Notes: generated by a model not told the origin, from the letters alone. 32,032 nt of DNA from CAWVWD01 sp965662365 (GCA_965662365.1 CBFIHR010000051.1:1-32032), one strand, 5' to 3'. Counted from the first letter of the stretch, positions 24,032 to 32,031 are shown. Translations and numbers: made by a program.

Positions 24032-24039
24032 CAAAGGTA
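24032..24039 (-). promoter_or_regulatory. -7 box of the TauE/SafE gene
   Basis: TACCTTTG on the minus strand, a perfect TAnnTTTG match 25 bp before the ATG. No TTG was found at the -33 position. Confidence 0.5.
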
Positions 24040-24227
24040 GAAATGATGTGGGAAGGCATGAAACGGAATTCGAAAATTAAGCCTCTTTTGAGCTATTCAT
24101 TTATTTATTTGATTTTAAATTCAAATAATTATTTGGAAAAAACCTTTTTTTTAAATTAAATCATTGATTTTTTTCTAAAAAAATAATTAAATACTGAAAT
24201 TTAAAACTCATATTTTGTACAAAATTA

Positions 24228-24257
24228 TTTGATTTTTTAGAAAAATACTTACCTTGC
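24228..24257 (+). promoter_or_regulatory. Promoter-like pair for a possible small RNA
   Basis: TTTG (24228-24231), an 18-bp spacer, then TACCTTGC (24250-24257). The -33 element and spacing match the consensus; the -7 box has TTG instead of TTTG. Confidence 0.4.
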
Positions 24258-24262
24258 GATCG

Positions 24263-24418
24263 ATTTTTTCCTCAGATGATGAAATATTAAAATACGATAA
24301 GTTTAGTTTTTGATAAAGCGTAATTAGTCTTATTTTATATTAAAAAGATGCAATGCAAGAGGAAAATTTCTCATTAGCACAACAAAATTAGAAGAGTCGC
24401 CCAAAGCGACTCTTTTTT
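24263..24418 (+). ncRNA. Candidate small RNA of about 155 nt
   Basis: Bounded by a promoter-like pair ending at 24257 and an intrinsic terminator at 24392-24418. TTTTCCTC (24266-24273) is complementary to GAGGAAAA (24359-24366), so a long-range stem could close most of the transcript. Two tiny reading frames lie near the 3' end. One encodes MQEENFSLAQQN (24353-24391), whose stop codon touches the terminator stem, so a leader peptide is possible instead. It resembles no RNA family I recognise, and I see no tmRNA, SRP RNA or RNase P features. Confidence 0.35.
24392..24418 (+). terminator. Intrinsic terminator with no upstream protein gene
   Basis: A perfect 9-bp GC-rich stem AAGAGTCGC (24392-24400) with 24406-24414, loop CCAAA, and a run of T residues to 24418. 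The T-tract is only on the plus strand, fixing its direction. No plus-strand gene lies upstream for more than 2.5 kb. Confidence 0.85.
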
Positions 24419-24624
24419 ATAGCATCATATCTCCGAATCAAGCTACTTTAAAATTAAATTATCATTTATCAAGCGACTATTTCCTAATGAAAACGGAGAA
24501 AACTCGTTTATCTTGATGAATCCGCTGCAAAAAATAAGTACATTTTTGTAATCCTCCATATTTTATAATAGATTGAAGTTGTTACTACTTATGCTACAAT
24601 TATAATTAATATTTAAACTATAAA

Positions 24625-25155
24625 ATGATGACAACCGAAGAGAGAATCAAGATTTTAGATTTTTTACAGCGAAACAAAATGGACTTATTAAATTATGTCT
24701 CGGATATTGATGATAAAAACTTTATGACAAAACCGTCAGATGATATTTGGTCAATCGCAGAAGTCGTTGAGCATTTGGTCTTGACTGACGAGAGTATCTA
24801 CAACCAGATTTTGCACAACGCTCAAAATATTCTGGACACAATACCCCAAACAACGCCCGATAGTAAGATTTTACATGTCGTTCCGAACACAAGATACGGC
24901 AAGGTTGTCTCTGCAAAACACATTACGCCACAAGCCATTTATAAATCAAAAGAGGAAGCCTTAATGGCTTTCAATGCCACTCGTAGCAAAATTGAAAACT
25001 TTGTCGAAACAACAGATTTGCCATTAAAACGCATTGCGTTTCGACACTTTGCTTTCGGTTTATTGCATGGTAAAAACTGGCTGATTTTTATGGTTGCACA
25101 CTGCCAGCGACATATCAATCAGATTTATATTTTGAAGAGTGAATTTGAAGACTAA
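24625..25155 (+). CDS. DinB-superfamily protein
   Basis: Four-helix-bundle protein of 176 residues of the DinB/YfiT type. The metal triad is visible: His50 (WSIAEVVEHL), His159 and His163 (VAHCQRHINQI), a spacing typical of the family. Members of this superfamily include thiol-dependent transferases (bacillithiol or mycothiol S-transferases) and proteins of unknown role; the thiol used here cannot be told. It is cytoplasmic, monocistronic and convergent with trpA. Two consecutive ATG codons at the start leave the initiation site ambiguous by one residue. Confidence 0.85.
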   Translation: MMTTEERIKILDFLQRNKMDLLNYVSDIDDKNFMTKPSDDIWSIAEVVEHLVLTDESIYNQILHNAQNILDTIPQTTPDSKILHVVPNTRYGKVVSAKHITPQAIYKSKEEALMAFNATRSKIENFVETTDLPLKRIAFRHFAFGLLHGKNWLIFMVAHCQRHINQIYILKSEFED

Positions 25156-25278
25156 ATTTGTATAAACAATGAACCACAAAACAATAAAGCTTAACACGAA
25201 ATCGCTTTTCTATATTTTGTGATTCAAAATAACTTTTAAAAAATTAAATCTCTCCTAAAGAAATCGCAATTTCGAGTT

Positions 25279-26058
25279 CTATGCTTTGATATCCTTTACA
25301 AACCCTTCAATATCATTTTCTACGGCCTCACTACTTTCCAATAAACGAATAAATGCACTTCCAATTATTGCACCTCTCGAAAATTCGCAAGCGGTCTGAA
25401 AAGTCGCTTTATTATATATTCCAAAACCCATGACTGTTGGATTTTTTAAATTCATATTTTGAATGCGGTTAAAATACGCCAAACGATTATCCGAAACGCC
25501 ATCAGCCGTTTTGCCAGTGATGCTGTTATCAGAAACCATATAAATAAAACCGTCCGTGTTATCGTCAATCATTCGGATACGCTCTTCGGCAGTTTGTGGC
25601 GTGATTAATAAAATATTCGACAAATTATACTTGTCAAATAACGGTTTGTATTGTTCGACATACAACTCAATCGGTAAATCAGGCAAAATCAAGCCGTCAA
25701 TTCCGACTTCTACGGCCTTTCGGCAAAATCGTTCTACCCCAAACTGCTCAACAGGATTCAAATAGCCCATCAAAATCAACGGTATCGACACCGTTTTTCG
25801 AATCTCTGCCAATTGCTCAAACAATACATTCAAGGTCATGCCATTATCGAGGGCGACTTTGTTAGACCGCTGAATCGTTTCGCCATCGGCAATAGGGTCA
25901 GAATACGGCATACCGATTTCTACCAAATCTACGCCTGACTTGTCTAAACTTTCCAAAATCGTTTTGGTATCAGTCAGTTTCGGAAATCCTGCTGTGAAGA
26001 AGATGGACAAGATTTCACTTTGCTTTTCATTAAAAAGGTCTATAATTCTATTTTTCAT
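25279..26058 (-). CDS. trpA: Tryptophan synthase alpha subunit
   Basis: Cleaves indole-3-glycerol phosphate to indole and glyceraldehyde 3-phosphate; indole passes through a tunnel to TrpB. The TIM barrel has 259 residues. Catalytic Glu47 (VDLVEIGMPYSDP) and Asp58 (IADG) correspond to E. coli Glu49 and Asp60. The phosphate-binding region GFGIYNKATF (starting about residue 206) and GAIIGSAFIRLL are present. It is last in the trpF-trpB-trpA series. An unusually long 190-bp gap with a repeat element separates it from trpB; most trpBA pairs overlap or nearly so. Confidence 0.97.
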   Translation of the reverse strand: MKNRIIDLFNEKQSEILSIFFTAGFPKLTDTKTILESLDKSGVDLVEIGMPYSDPIADGETIQRSNKVALDNGMTLNVLFEQLAEIRKTVSIPLILMGYLNPVEQFGVERFCRKAVEVGIDGLILPDLPIELYVEQYKPLFDKYNLSNILLITPQTAEERIRMIDDNTDGFIYMVSDNSITGKTADGVSDNRLAYFNRIQNMNLKNPTVMGFGIYNKATFQTACEFSRGAIIGSAFIRLLESSEAVENDIEGFVKDIKA

Positions 26059-26075
26059 TTTTTCTTAACCTATTT

Positions 26076-26153
26076 CCGTCATTCCTGCGTAGGCAAGAAT
26101 CTTCTAAGCATTTTAAAATGCCAAGGAGGTTTCGACCTGCGTCAGAATGACGG
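26076..26153. repeat. Long imperfect palindrome between trpB and trpA
   Basis: CCGTCATTC (26076-26084) pairs with GAATGACGG (26145-26153). Inside, CGTAGG (26088-26093) pairs with CCTGCG with one wobble, and a 14-base perfect palindrome GCATTTTAAAATGC (26108-26121) and AGGT-TTCG-ACCT form internal hairpins. It looks like a dispersed intergenic hairpin repeat of the CGTCATTCCTGCG type that I recall from many genomes. A smaller hairpin, TTTCGAT/ATCGAAA, follows at 26195-26210. Confidence 0.65.
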
Positions 26154-26248
26154 ACATTATTTGGCTTTTTAGTTTTGTTCATTCGTTGAAAACGTTTCGA
26201 TTTATCGAAATCATCCACTCTGTCAGTTTGCGAAATCTGCGGGAGTTA

Positions 26249-27424
26249 CTAAATATATTTCGAGTAAGTTGCCAAATCTTTATCGCCTCTTCCCGACAAA
26301 TTAATCACGACTACATCTGACTTTTTAAATGTCATTTTTTCTAAAGCCGCTAAAGCGTGAGCCGTTTCAATCGCTGGAATAATTCCTTCTGTTCGGCTAC
26401 ACAAAATGCCTGCTTCCATAGCTTCTGCATCTGTCACCGCCATAAATTTCGCACGACCTGTTTCAAATAAATGAGCATGAACTGGCCCAATACCTGGATA
26501 ATCCAAACCTGCAGAGATCGAGTAAGGCTCTACCACTTGCCCGTCCGGTGTTTGCATCAAAAGTGTTCGGCTACCATGCAAAATGCCCGATTTGCCCAGA
26601 AAAGTCGTTGCGGCCGACTCGCCAGTTTCAACGCCCAAACCTGCTGCTTCGACCGCAATTAATTGCACGTCTTCATCATTCAAATAATGATAAAAAGCCC
26701 CCATTGCATTACTGCCGCCACCGACACAAGCCAAAATATAATCGGGATTTTCACGACCAGTTTGTTCTAACAGTTGCCATTTCATTTCAGCACTAATTAC
26801 CGCTTGAAACCTCGCTACCATATCTGGATAAGGATGTGGCCCAACGACCGAACCAATGATATAATGTGTATCTTCTGGATTAGAAATCCAGTGCCGCATC
26901 GCTTCATTTGTCGCATCTTTCAGCGTTCGGCTACCCGATTTTGCAGGAACAACCTCCGCTCCTAATAACTTCATACGTTCTACATTCGGCTGCTGCCGAG
27001 CAATATCGACTTCGCCCATATACACGATACAAGGCATGCCCATCAAGGCACAAGCCGTTGCAGTTGCGACGCCATGTTGACCAGCACCCGTTTCCGCAAT
27101 GATTTTCTTTTTGCCCAACTTTTTCGCTACCAAAATTTGCCCAATTGTATTATTCACTTTGTGAGCACCAGTATGATTTAAATCCTCACGCTTCAAATAA
27201 ATCGTCGTGTTATACTTCTCCGACAAGCGTTTTGCCAAATACAGCGGTGACGGTCTTCCTACATAATCTTTTAGTAAGTTTTGAAACGCTCGTTGAAAAC
27301 CTTCCTCATTAATAATATCCAGATAGGTATCTTTCAATTCCTTAATATTCGGATACAACATTTCGGGAATATACGCACCACCGAAATTACCATAAAAGCC
27401 CTTTTCATTTACTTGATACTTCAT
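26249..27424 (-). CDS. trpB: Tryptophan synthase beta subunit
   Basis: PLP enzyme that condenses indole with L-serine to make tryptophan, working as an alpha2-beta2 complex with TrpA. Its 391 residues are the normal length for TrpB1. The Schiff-base lysine is Lys89 in NHTGAHKVNN. The catalytic Glu is in ETGAGQHGVA (Glu111), and the PLP-phosphate loop is CVGGGSNAMG. The C-terminal SGRGDKDLATY block is complete. It starts 55 bp after trpF, in a gap with short CACAAA-type repeats and no terminator, so it is probably transcribed with trpF. Confidence 0.98.
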   Translation of the reverse strand: MKYQVNEKGFYGNFGGAYIPEMLYPNIKELKDTYLDIINEEGFQRAFQNLLKDYVGRPSPLYLAKRLSEKYNTTIYLKREDLNHTGAHKVNNTIGQILVAKKLGKKKIIAETGAGQHGVATATACALMGMPCIVYMGEVDIARQQPNVERMKLLGAEVVPAKSGSRTLKDATNEAMRHWISNPEDTHYIIGSVVGPHPYPDMVARFQAVISAEMKWQLLEQTGRENPDYILACVGGGSNAMGAFYHYLNDEDVQLIAVEAAGLGVETGESAATTFLGKSGILHGSRTLLMQTPDGQVVEPYSISAGLDYPGIGPVHAHLFETGRAKFMAVTDAEAMEAGILCSRTEGIIPAIETAHALAALEKMTFKKSDVVVINLSGRGDKDLATYSKYI

Positions 27425-27479
27425 TTTTATTATTTTAAGTCTTCCAATTTTTTTTCACCACAAAAGTCACAAAGTACGT

Positions 27480-28097
27480 TTACATCATCTTCATTAGTCG
27501 CCTTATACTCTCCACATCTTTCAACCCAGGTTCAGTTTCAAATCCACTATTCACATCAATCGCCAAAATATTCAAATCGCCCAACTCCTTTACTTTACCA
27601 ATATTTTCCAAATTCAATCCGCCACTCAAAAAAAACGGTTTTTCATTATCATAAGCCTTCAAAACATCCCAATTAAACGTAACGCCATTTCCACCTTTTT
27701 CCTTCCCTTTTGTGTCAAACAAAAAATAATCGCAATGCGGTTTGTACGGTTCTAATATTGAGAAATCAAAGGTTTGACCAACAGCAAATACTTTAATAAT
27801 CGTAATATTTTTCATTTGTAAATCCCGACAAAATTCTGGCGTTTCTTCGCCATGCAATTGTACCAGATCCAAGTCGTACCGTTTGACTTTCGACAGTACA
27901 TATTCCATCGACGCATTGACGAACACACCGATTTTTTTGATGCCTTTCGGCAAATGATAGGTAGCGGCTTCATCAAAATCCTCACCGACATATCGCTTTG
28001 ATTTTTCATAAAAGATAAATCCTAAATAGTCGGGATTTAGTGCGGCAATATCCGTAATGTTTTGCGGGTTTTTCATGCCGCAGATTTTTAGTTGCAT
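27480..28097 (-). CDS. trpF: Phosphoribosylanthranilate isomerase
   Basis: Catalyses the Amadori rearrangement of N-phosphoribosylanthranilate to CdRP, the third step of tryptophan synthesis. The TIM barrel has 205 residues from the ATG at 28097. Catalytic Cys6 is in LKICGMKNP, and the family blocks LVQLHGEETPEFC, LFDTKG and the aspartate in AIDVNSGFE are present. A TTG two codons upstream (28103) is less likely, since the ATG sits 26 bp after a perfect -7 box, the same spacing as for pth and tauE. It is first of the local trpF-trpB-trpA unit; trpE, G, D and C are not in the window. Confidence 0.96.
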   Translation of the reverse strand: MQLKICGMKNPQNITDIAALNPDYLGFIFYEKSKRYVGEDFDEAATYHLPKGIKKIGVFVNASMEYVLSKVKRYDLDLVQLHGEETPEFCRDLQMKNITIIKVFAVGQTFDFSILEPYKPHCDYFLFDTKGKEKGGNGVTFNWDVLKAYDNEKPFFLSGGLNLENIGKVKELGDLNILAIDVNSGFETEPGLKDVESIRRLMKMM

Positions 28098-28122
28098 TTT
28101 CAATATTTGATTATTTTTTTAT

Positions 28123-28130
28123 CAAAATTA
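28123..28130 (-). promoter_or_regulatory. -7 box of trpF
   Basis: TAATTTTG on the minus strand, a perfect TAnnTTTG match 26 bp before the trpF ATG and just after the Uma2 terminator. A -33 TTG is not evident. Confidence 0.45.
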
Positions 28131-28146
28131 CAATATAAAAAGCCTT

Positions 28147-28190
28147 AAAAAAATAATTTGGTAGCCAAAATTCAATTTGACTACCAAATT
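28147..28190 (-). terminator. Intrinsic terminator of the Uma2 gene
   Basis: A 10-bp perfect stem, AATTTGGTAG (28155-28164) with 28181-28190, has an inner 4-bp stem. On the minus strand it runs into seven T residues (28153-28147). It lies between the Uma2 stop codon and the trpF promoter, separating their transcription. Confidence 0.8.
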
Positions 28191-28214
28191 TATAATTATA
28201 ACAAATTAGTGTTT

Positions 28215-28838
28215 TTAATAAACCTTAGTCAGCACCACTTCTTTATCCATATTCAGATTATCAATATTTGCATAAACATCATTCAGAGAAATCGTCAAAT
28301 CCAAAGTATGCAAATAAATACTTTCTTCTAAACCATGAGCAGATGAAATTCGCCACAAATTTTCGGCTTCTTTGTACCAAGTTTCAATTCGAGGAATCGT
28401 TTGATACACCAAAACATATTCCTTAAAAGACGGCAAACTTCGATAACATTCAAACTTCTCGCCTTTGTCTTTCCCCTTTGTACTTTGGGATAACACCTCA
28501 ATAATTAGCATCGGATTTTCTAAAACCGTTTGTCGGTCAGTTGTATATTTAGGTTGTCCACACACGACCAAAGCATCAGGAAACAGACCTTTTTGACACT
28601 TCGGAATCCACACATTCATATCGCTGTTGAAGGTTCTGCAATTTCTTTTTGATTGTCGAATACCTAAGTTTAATTCTGTTCCAATGTTATTACACAAAAG
28701 ACTATGACTACCCGTTCCGCCAGCCATCATTTCTAAAAAACCACTATGATACTCGTACTTATGTTCTGAATCTTCGAGAATTGTTTGATATTCTTCAAAG
28801 GTGTAGTATTGATCAGTTTTTTTATTTTGATTATCCAT
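28215..28838 (-). CDS. Uma2-family (DUF820) restriction-endonuclease-fold protein
   Basis: Protein of 207 residues with the Uma2 layout: an opening YYTFEEYQTIL, a glutamate in KYEYHSGFLEMM (about 27-38), MNVWIP, then the PD-(D/E)xK-type core FPDALVV with Asp88, and LIIEVLSQSTKGKDKGEKF with Glu114 and downstream lysines, ending SFKEYVLV. These are the expected nuclease-fold residues. Uma2 proteins are abundant in cyanobacteria and some Bacteroidota; their role is not established. It has its own terminator. Its start lies 24 bp after TAACTTG (28862-28868), a shortened -7 box. Confidence 0.88.
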   Translation of the reverse strand: MDNQNKKTDQYYTFEEYQTILEDSEHKYEYHSGFLEMMAGGTGSHSLLCNNIGTELNLGIRQSKRNCRTFNSDMNVWIPKCQKGLFPDALVVCGQPKYTTDRQTVLENPMLIIEVLSQSTKGKDKGEKFECYRSLPSFKEYVLVYQTIPRIETWYKEAENLWRISSAHGLEESIYLHTLDLTISLNDVYANIDNLNMDKEVVLTKVY

Positions 28839-28883
28839 GATGATTGATTTTGATATAGATACAAGTTATGATTTTTTTACATT

Positions 28884-29975
28884 TTACTCTTCTTTAAACC
28901 TCACTTTCGTCAATTTTCCGCCCAAACAATCAATTTTGAAATATTCTACGTTGTTGATTGTTGTAGTGTAGTTTTGATAATTGAGATTATGAAACTCTTC
29001 TTTCCTCAACAACCGAGGCATAACTTTCTTGATTGCATCTTTCATTTCAATAGATGCTCTCATTGTCTGATAATAAGTTTTATCTAAAGGTAACAATGCT
29101 TCATATTCATTCATTAAAAAACTGCATAAAAATGATTTACAAATTAAGCTATCTTCTTTATTGAAGCAAGTTGTATCTGTCATTAGACTGAAGTAAGTTA
29201 TAAGCGTTTTATCCTGTCGATATTCAAGCGTTTCTTCATTTCTTCGGACGGCTTCTTCTATTGCTAAATCTAATAACCTAATTGAAGTTTTATAATAACC
29301 ATTATTGCCAATTATCATGGCGTAATTTGCTGTACTACTATAATAGTAATCATTTTTTCTAAATGCTTTTTTAATACATTCATCACTCGTTACGTCCATT
29401 TTATTTACATAATCTTCCAAATATTCCTTTTTAAATTTCCGACCGAATTCCCCATATTTATCTGATGCTAAATACGTAAAGGGTGATTCAAATTCACAAT
29501 AATTAATCGTATCAGGGACAGGTTCAGAATAGAAAACATTATTTTTAAAAGACAGTTCTATTCTTGATTCTGTTGGATAATTACCTTCTCTTCTATCATA
29601 AACACCCGTTATCGCATAATGATTTTTAGGTAATTCGACACCACCTCCATACACCACATCCGAAATATGACTCATTCTAATTGATTTCCAATTTCCAAGA
29701 CTATCTTTCGATTGAATTGTAATTTTAGGATTTTTAAAAAATCCTGAAAAAGGTTCATCTGTAAACGTAGAATCTGTTCGATTAACAAGATATAATAACC
29801 AGTCACCTTCGACACGTTCAGTTTCCAAATACAATGTATCAGTCTCATATTCATCAGGATTTTCTAAAGGTGTTACATGAATTCCTACACTATAAAACGT
29901 TTCCATACAACCACAATTCTGCCCAAATCCCAAAACACCAATCATCGAAAAAATCAAAAAAAGAACTTGCTTCAT
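28884..29975 (-). CDS. Unknown secreted protein
   Basis: I do not recognise this 363-residue protein. The signal peptide (MKQVLFLIFSMIGVLGFG) is followed by a Cys-rich start QNCGCMETF. The N-terminal half looks beta-rich (about 40-170), and the C-terminal half helical (about 185-330), with a repeat-like YKTSIRLLDLAIEEAVRR stretch reminiscent of a TPR helix pair but not enough to call. The ATG at 29975 is preferred to a GTG one codon earlier. It lies 45 bp before Uma2 on the same strand. Likely periplasmic or surface. Confidence 0.7.
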   Translation of the reverse strand: MKQVLFLIFSMIGVLGFGQNCGCMETFYSVGIHVTPLENPDEYETDTLYLETERVEGDWLLYLVNRTDSTFTDEPFSGFFKNPKITIQSKDSLGNWKSIRMSHISDVVYGGGVELPKNHYAITGVYDRREGNYPTESRIELSFKNNVFYSEPVPDTINYCEFESPFTYLASDKYGEFGRKFKKEYLEDYVNKMDVTSDECIKKAFRKNDYYYSSTANYAMIIGNNGYYKTSIRLLDLAIEEAVRRNEETLEYRQDKTLITYFSLMTDTTCFNKEDSLICKSFLCSFLMNEYEALLPLDKTYYQTMRASIEMKDAIKKVMPRLLRKEEFHNLNYQNYTTTINNVEYFKIDCLGGKLTKVRFKEE

Positions 29976-30032
29976 CACTTATGAATTTATTGATTAAAAA
30001 TAGATTTCATCATAAAAACGAATGTTTTCATT

Positions 30033-30065
30033 AAACCATGTCGGTTTTCAAAACCGACACGGTTT
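30033..30065 (-). terminator. Palindrome after the glycosidase gene
   Basis: Arms of 16 bases (30033-30048 with 30050-30065) surround a single base; one pair is A/C on the plus strand but U-G on the minus strand. It begins 4 bp after the glycosidase stop codon, fitting a minus-strand terminator, though the T-tract after it is short. It shares the AACC...TTTT-x-AAAA...GGTT shape with the palindromes at 2065, 2874 and 5303. Confidence 0.65.
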
Positions 30066-30069
30066 CTCA

Positions 30070-32031
30070 TCAATCCACCTTCACCACTCTCAAATAATCC
30101 AACATCGCCGTATTCACATCCACATTCATATTATTATTCCAATCTTCAAAATGTACTTTTACCGTATTCTTTCCTGCTTCTAAAAATAGTCGATGCGCAT
30201 TTGTAAAACCCCAATCTGACCATTCATCTTTTCCACGTTGCGGCATGACGACAACACCTTCGTAATTATCATTCACCGTTAAGCTGCGAATTGCACACTT
30301 GTTGTCCGTATTCCACGGGCCGCTACCATTTGAGTATTGAAAATCCAGTAAATACGTTCCGTCTTTTTCAATTTCAAAAGTGAAACCGACTTGCTTGTTT
30401 TTATTTAATGACAATTCTACAAAACCATCCCCCGAATAATTGCTGTAAGGCAAAGTAGATTTTATTGCAAATTTTTCCGCTTCAATCGTTCGTACATCGT
30501 TTGCAAACACCACAGGCTCACTCGCAAAACCTTCATAACCTTTCGCATCAACCGCACTTATCATGTAAGACGAATAGCCTTTTTCCTCGTTTTTAAATTC
30601 CGTTTTCGTAGTCGTCTTTAAGAATTGTCCATTTTTATAAATGCGATATTCCTTAGCTTCTTTGATAGTTTGCCATTTTACCAAATCGCCTTCCTTTTTT
30701 GCTAAAACGGTCGTTGGCGTAAAGTGATTTTCGACCAAATTAATCTCCGAATTTTGAAATTTATTATTCGCCAGTTCGATAACAATCTCGTGCGTTCCAG
30801 TTGCCTCATTTCCAATAAACGCCTTGTCCGCAGCCTTGCCGTCAATCGTCACGGATTTGATTTTATTACCAAAACCTTTGACTGTAATATTCAAAGTTGC
30901 GTTGCGATATTTGAAATTAGAAAGTGTTCTTTCTCCACCATAAACCGTTGGTACAACAGGATTAAAGTACAAACCATCCGTTTTAAATTCCATTCCCATA
31001 AACACTCGATGAACCATCGCCAAATTCCCAGCCATACTCCAAAGCATTCGATGCGAATTGATTTCTGTACCCAAAAAGTCGCCCGTTTCAGCGACCATAT
31101 TTTCATAATTTGTCAAAAACAATGCTGCTGCACGATACACACTCGCCAAACCATGATTCAAGACTTCCTCATTTCCAGTTTTGGCTGCTGCCCAATTCCA
31201 ATAAGATTGCACAAAAGGCCAGATTCCGTTATTATGATATGGCGGAATACCAGGAATTTGCGGATAAATACAAGTCGCCCCAAACTCCGTCAAAGGAGAT
31301 TTTGCAATAATCGAAGCCGCTTTTTCATCATCAGCCACCTCAAACAAAATCGCCAAGGCTTCGCCCAGTGCTTCATATCTAGGCGACAAAATCAAATCTT
31401 CCCGACCGTATAAAAACTGTGCATAATACCCTTTGTCCTTCATCCACAGATAATCGTTGATGCCTTTTTTAATCTTATCCGCACGTTCGTTATAAATTGT
31501 TGCATCTTCGCCTTTTAGCGTTGCCATTTCCGCCAAAATTCGATGTGCTTTATAATGCACAACATTCGTCCCCAAGTTGTGCGACACATAAATATCTCGA
31601 TTATCCATCCATTTCGGATAGGTTTGTTCTCGCCAATCTAAGAATGATGATTCGCCCGAATACATACCGACTCGCTTATCATAAATCGTTTTATAATCGT
31701 CCTCCAGCGTATTTTTAATAATCGGATACACCTCGTCTAACCAAGCCTTATCGCCAGTTACTTTATAAATTTCCCACGCTGCCAAACACCAAGTCGTTCT
31801 ATCCGAAGACACGGGCCAAGCACCACCAGAACCAGTATCTTGAATGATTCGCCCACGTTTGACCTTTTTGCGTAAGCTAATTTTTGCCACTTCAGGTTCG
31901 TGATACGCAAACGCCAACAAAATCGAATAACTCACGTCCCGAGTCCAAACACCGCCCCATTTTGCACCCGTTCGCAAAGTACTATCCGGCTCAATATTCT
32001 TAATCGCTTCCTCCAACGACAAGTTAAACAA
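30070..32031 (-). CDS. Six-hairpin glycosidase with Fn3-like and CBM35-like domains (5' end missing)
   Basis: C-terminal 653 residues of a larger protein; the reading frame is open to the window edge, so the true start lies outside. Numbers count from the visible part. An (alpha/alpha)6-barrel glycosidase fold covers about 1-350, with GAKWGGVWTRDVSY at 22-35, FLDWREQTYPKW at 130-141 and an acidic EINSHRMLW near 323. A beta domain (about 351-435), an Fn3-like domain (about 437-510) and a carbohydrate-binding module resembling CBM35 (514-653, opening RTIEAEKFA, ending MLDYLRVVKV) follow. Probably a secreted enzyme for plant or algal glycans, alpha-rhamnosidase-like or similar; the substrate is not assignable. 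Confidence 0.8.
   Translation of the reverse strand: MFNLSLEEAIKNIEPDSTLRTGAKWGGVWTRDVSYSILLAFAYHEPEVAKISLRKKVKRGRIIQDTGSGGAWPVSSDRTTWCLAAWEIYKVTGDKAWLDEVYPIIKNTLEDDYKTIYDKRVGMYSGESSFLDWREQTYPKWMDNRDIYVSHNLGTNVVHYKAHRILAEMATLKGEDATIYNERADKIKKGINDYLWMKDKGYYAQFLYGREDLILSPRYEALGEALAILFEVADDEKAASIIAKSPLTEFGATCIYPQIPGIPPYHNNGIWPFVQSYWNWAAAKTGNEEVLNHGLASVYRAAALFLTNYENMVAETGDFLGTEINSHRMLWSMAGNLAMVHRVFMGMEFKTDGLYFNPVVPTVYGGERTLSNFKYRNATLNITVKGFGNKIKSVTIDGKAADKAFIGNEATGTHEIVIELANNKFQNSEINLVENHFTPTTVLAKKEGDLVKWQTIKEAKEYRIYKNGQFLKTTTKTEFKNEEKGYSSYMISAVDAKGYEGFASEPVVFANDVRTIEAEKFAIKSTLPYSNYSGDGFVELSLNKNKQVGFTFEIEKDGTYLLDFQYSNGSGPWNTDNKCAIRSLTVNDNYEGVVVMPQRGKDEWSDWGFTNAHRLFLEAGKNTVKVHFEDWNNNMNVDVNTAMLDYLRVVKVD

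Larger units (their letters stand above)
24040..24624. other. AT-rich gap holding a possible small-RNA gene
   Basis: The 585 bases between the TauE/SafE promoter and the DinB gene have no normal-sized ORF. Poly-A/T stretches fill 24100-24227. A promoter-like pair (24228-24257) and a strong terminator (24392-24418) bracket about 155 nt. The stretch 24419-24624 shows nothing I can assign, and no exact -7 box for DinB. Confidence 0.5.

Noticed and set aside
24032..24034. TTG as start of the TauE/SafE gene
   Set aside because: It lies inside the -7 box; the ATG at 24007 fits the family and the local box spacing.
27430..27480. CACAAA-type short direct repeats between trpF and trpB
   Set aside because: Only two imperfect units; too weak to call a repeat.
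27281..27676. Open frame of 131 codons on the plus strand
   Set aside because: Overlaps the trpB start and the trpF end in antisense; low-complexity Ser/Tyr/Pro composition and no motif.
30724..31413. Open frame of 229 codons on the plus strand
   Set aside because: Lies wholly inside the glycosidase gene on the other strand; the composition is rich in Arg, His, Ile and Cys with no domain, as expected for an antisense shadow.
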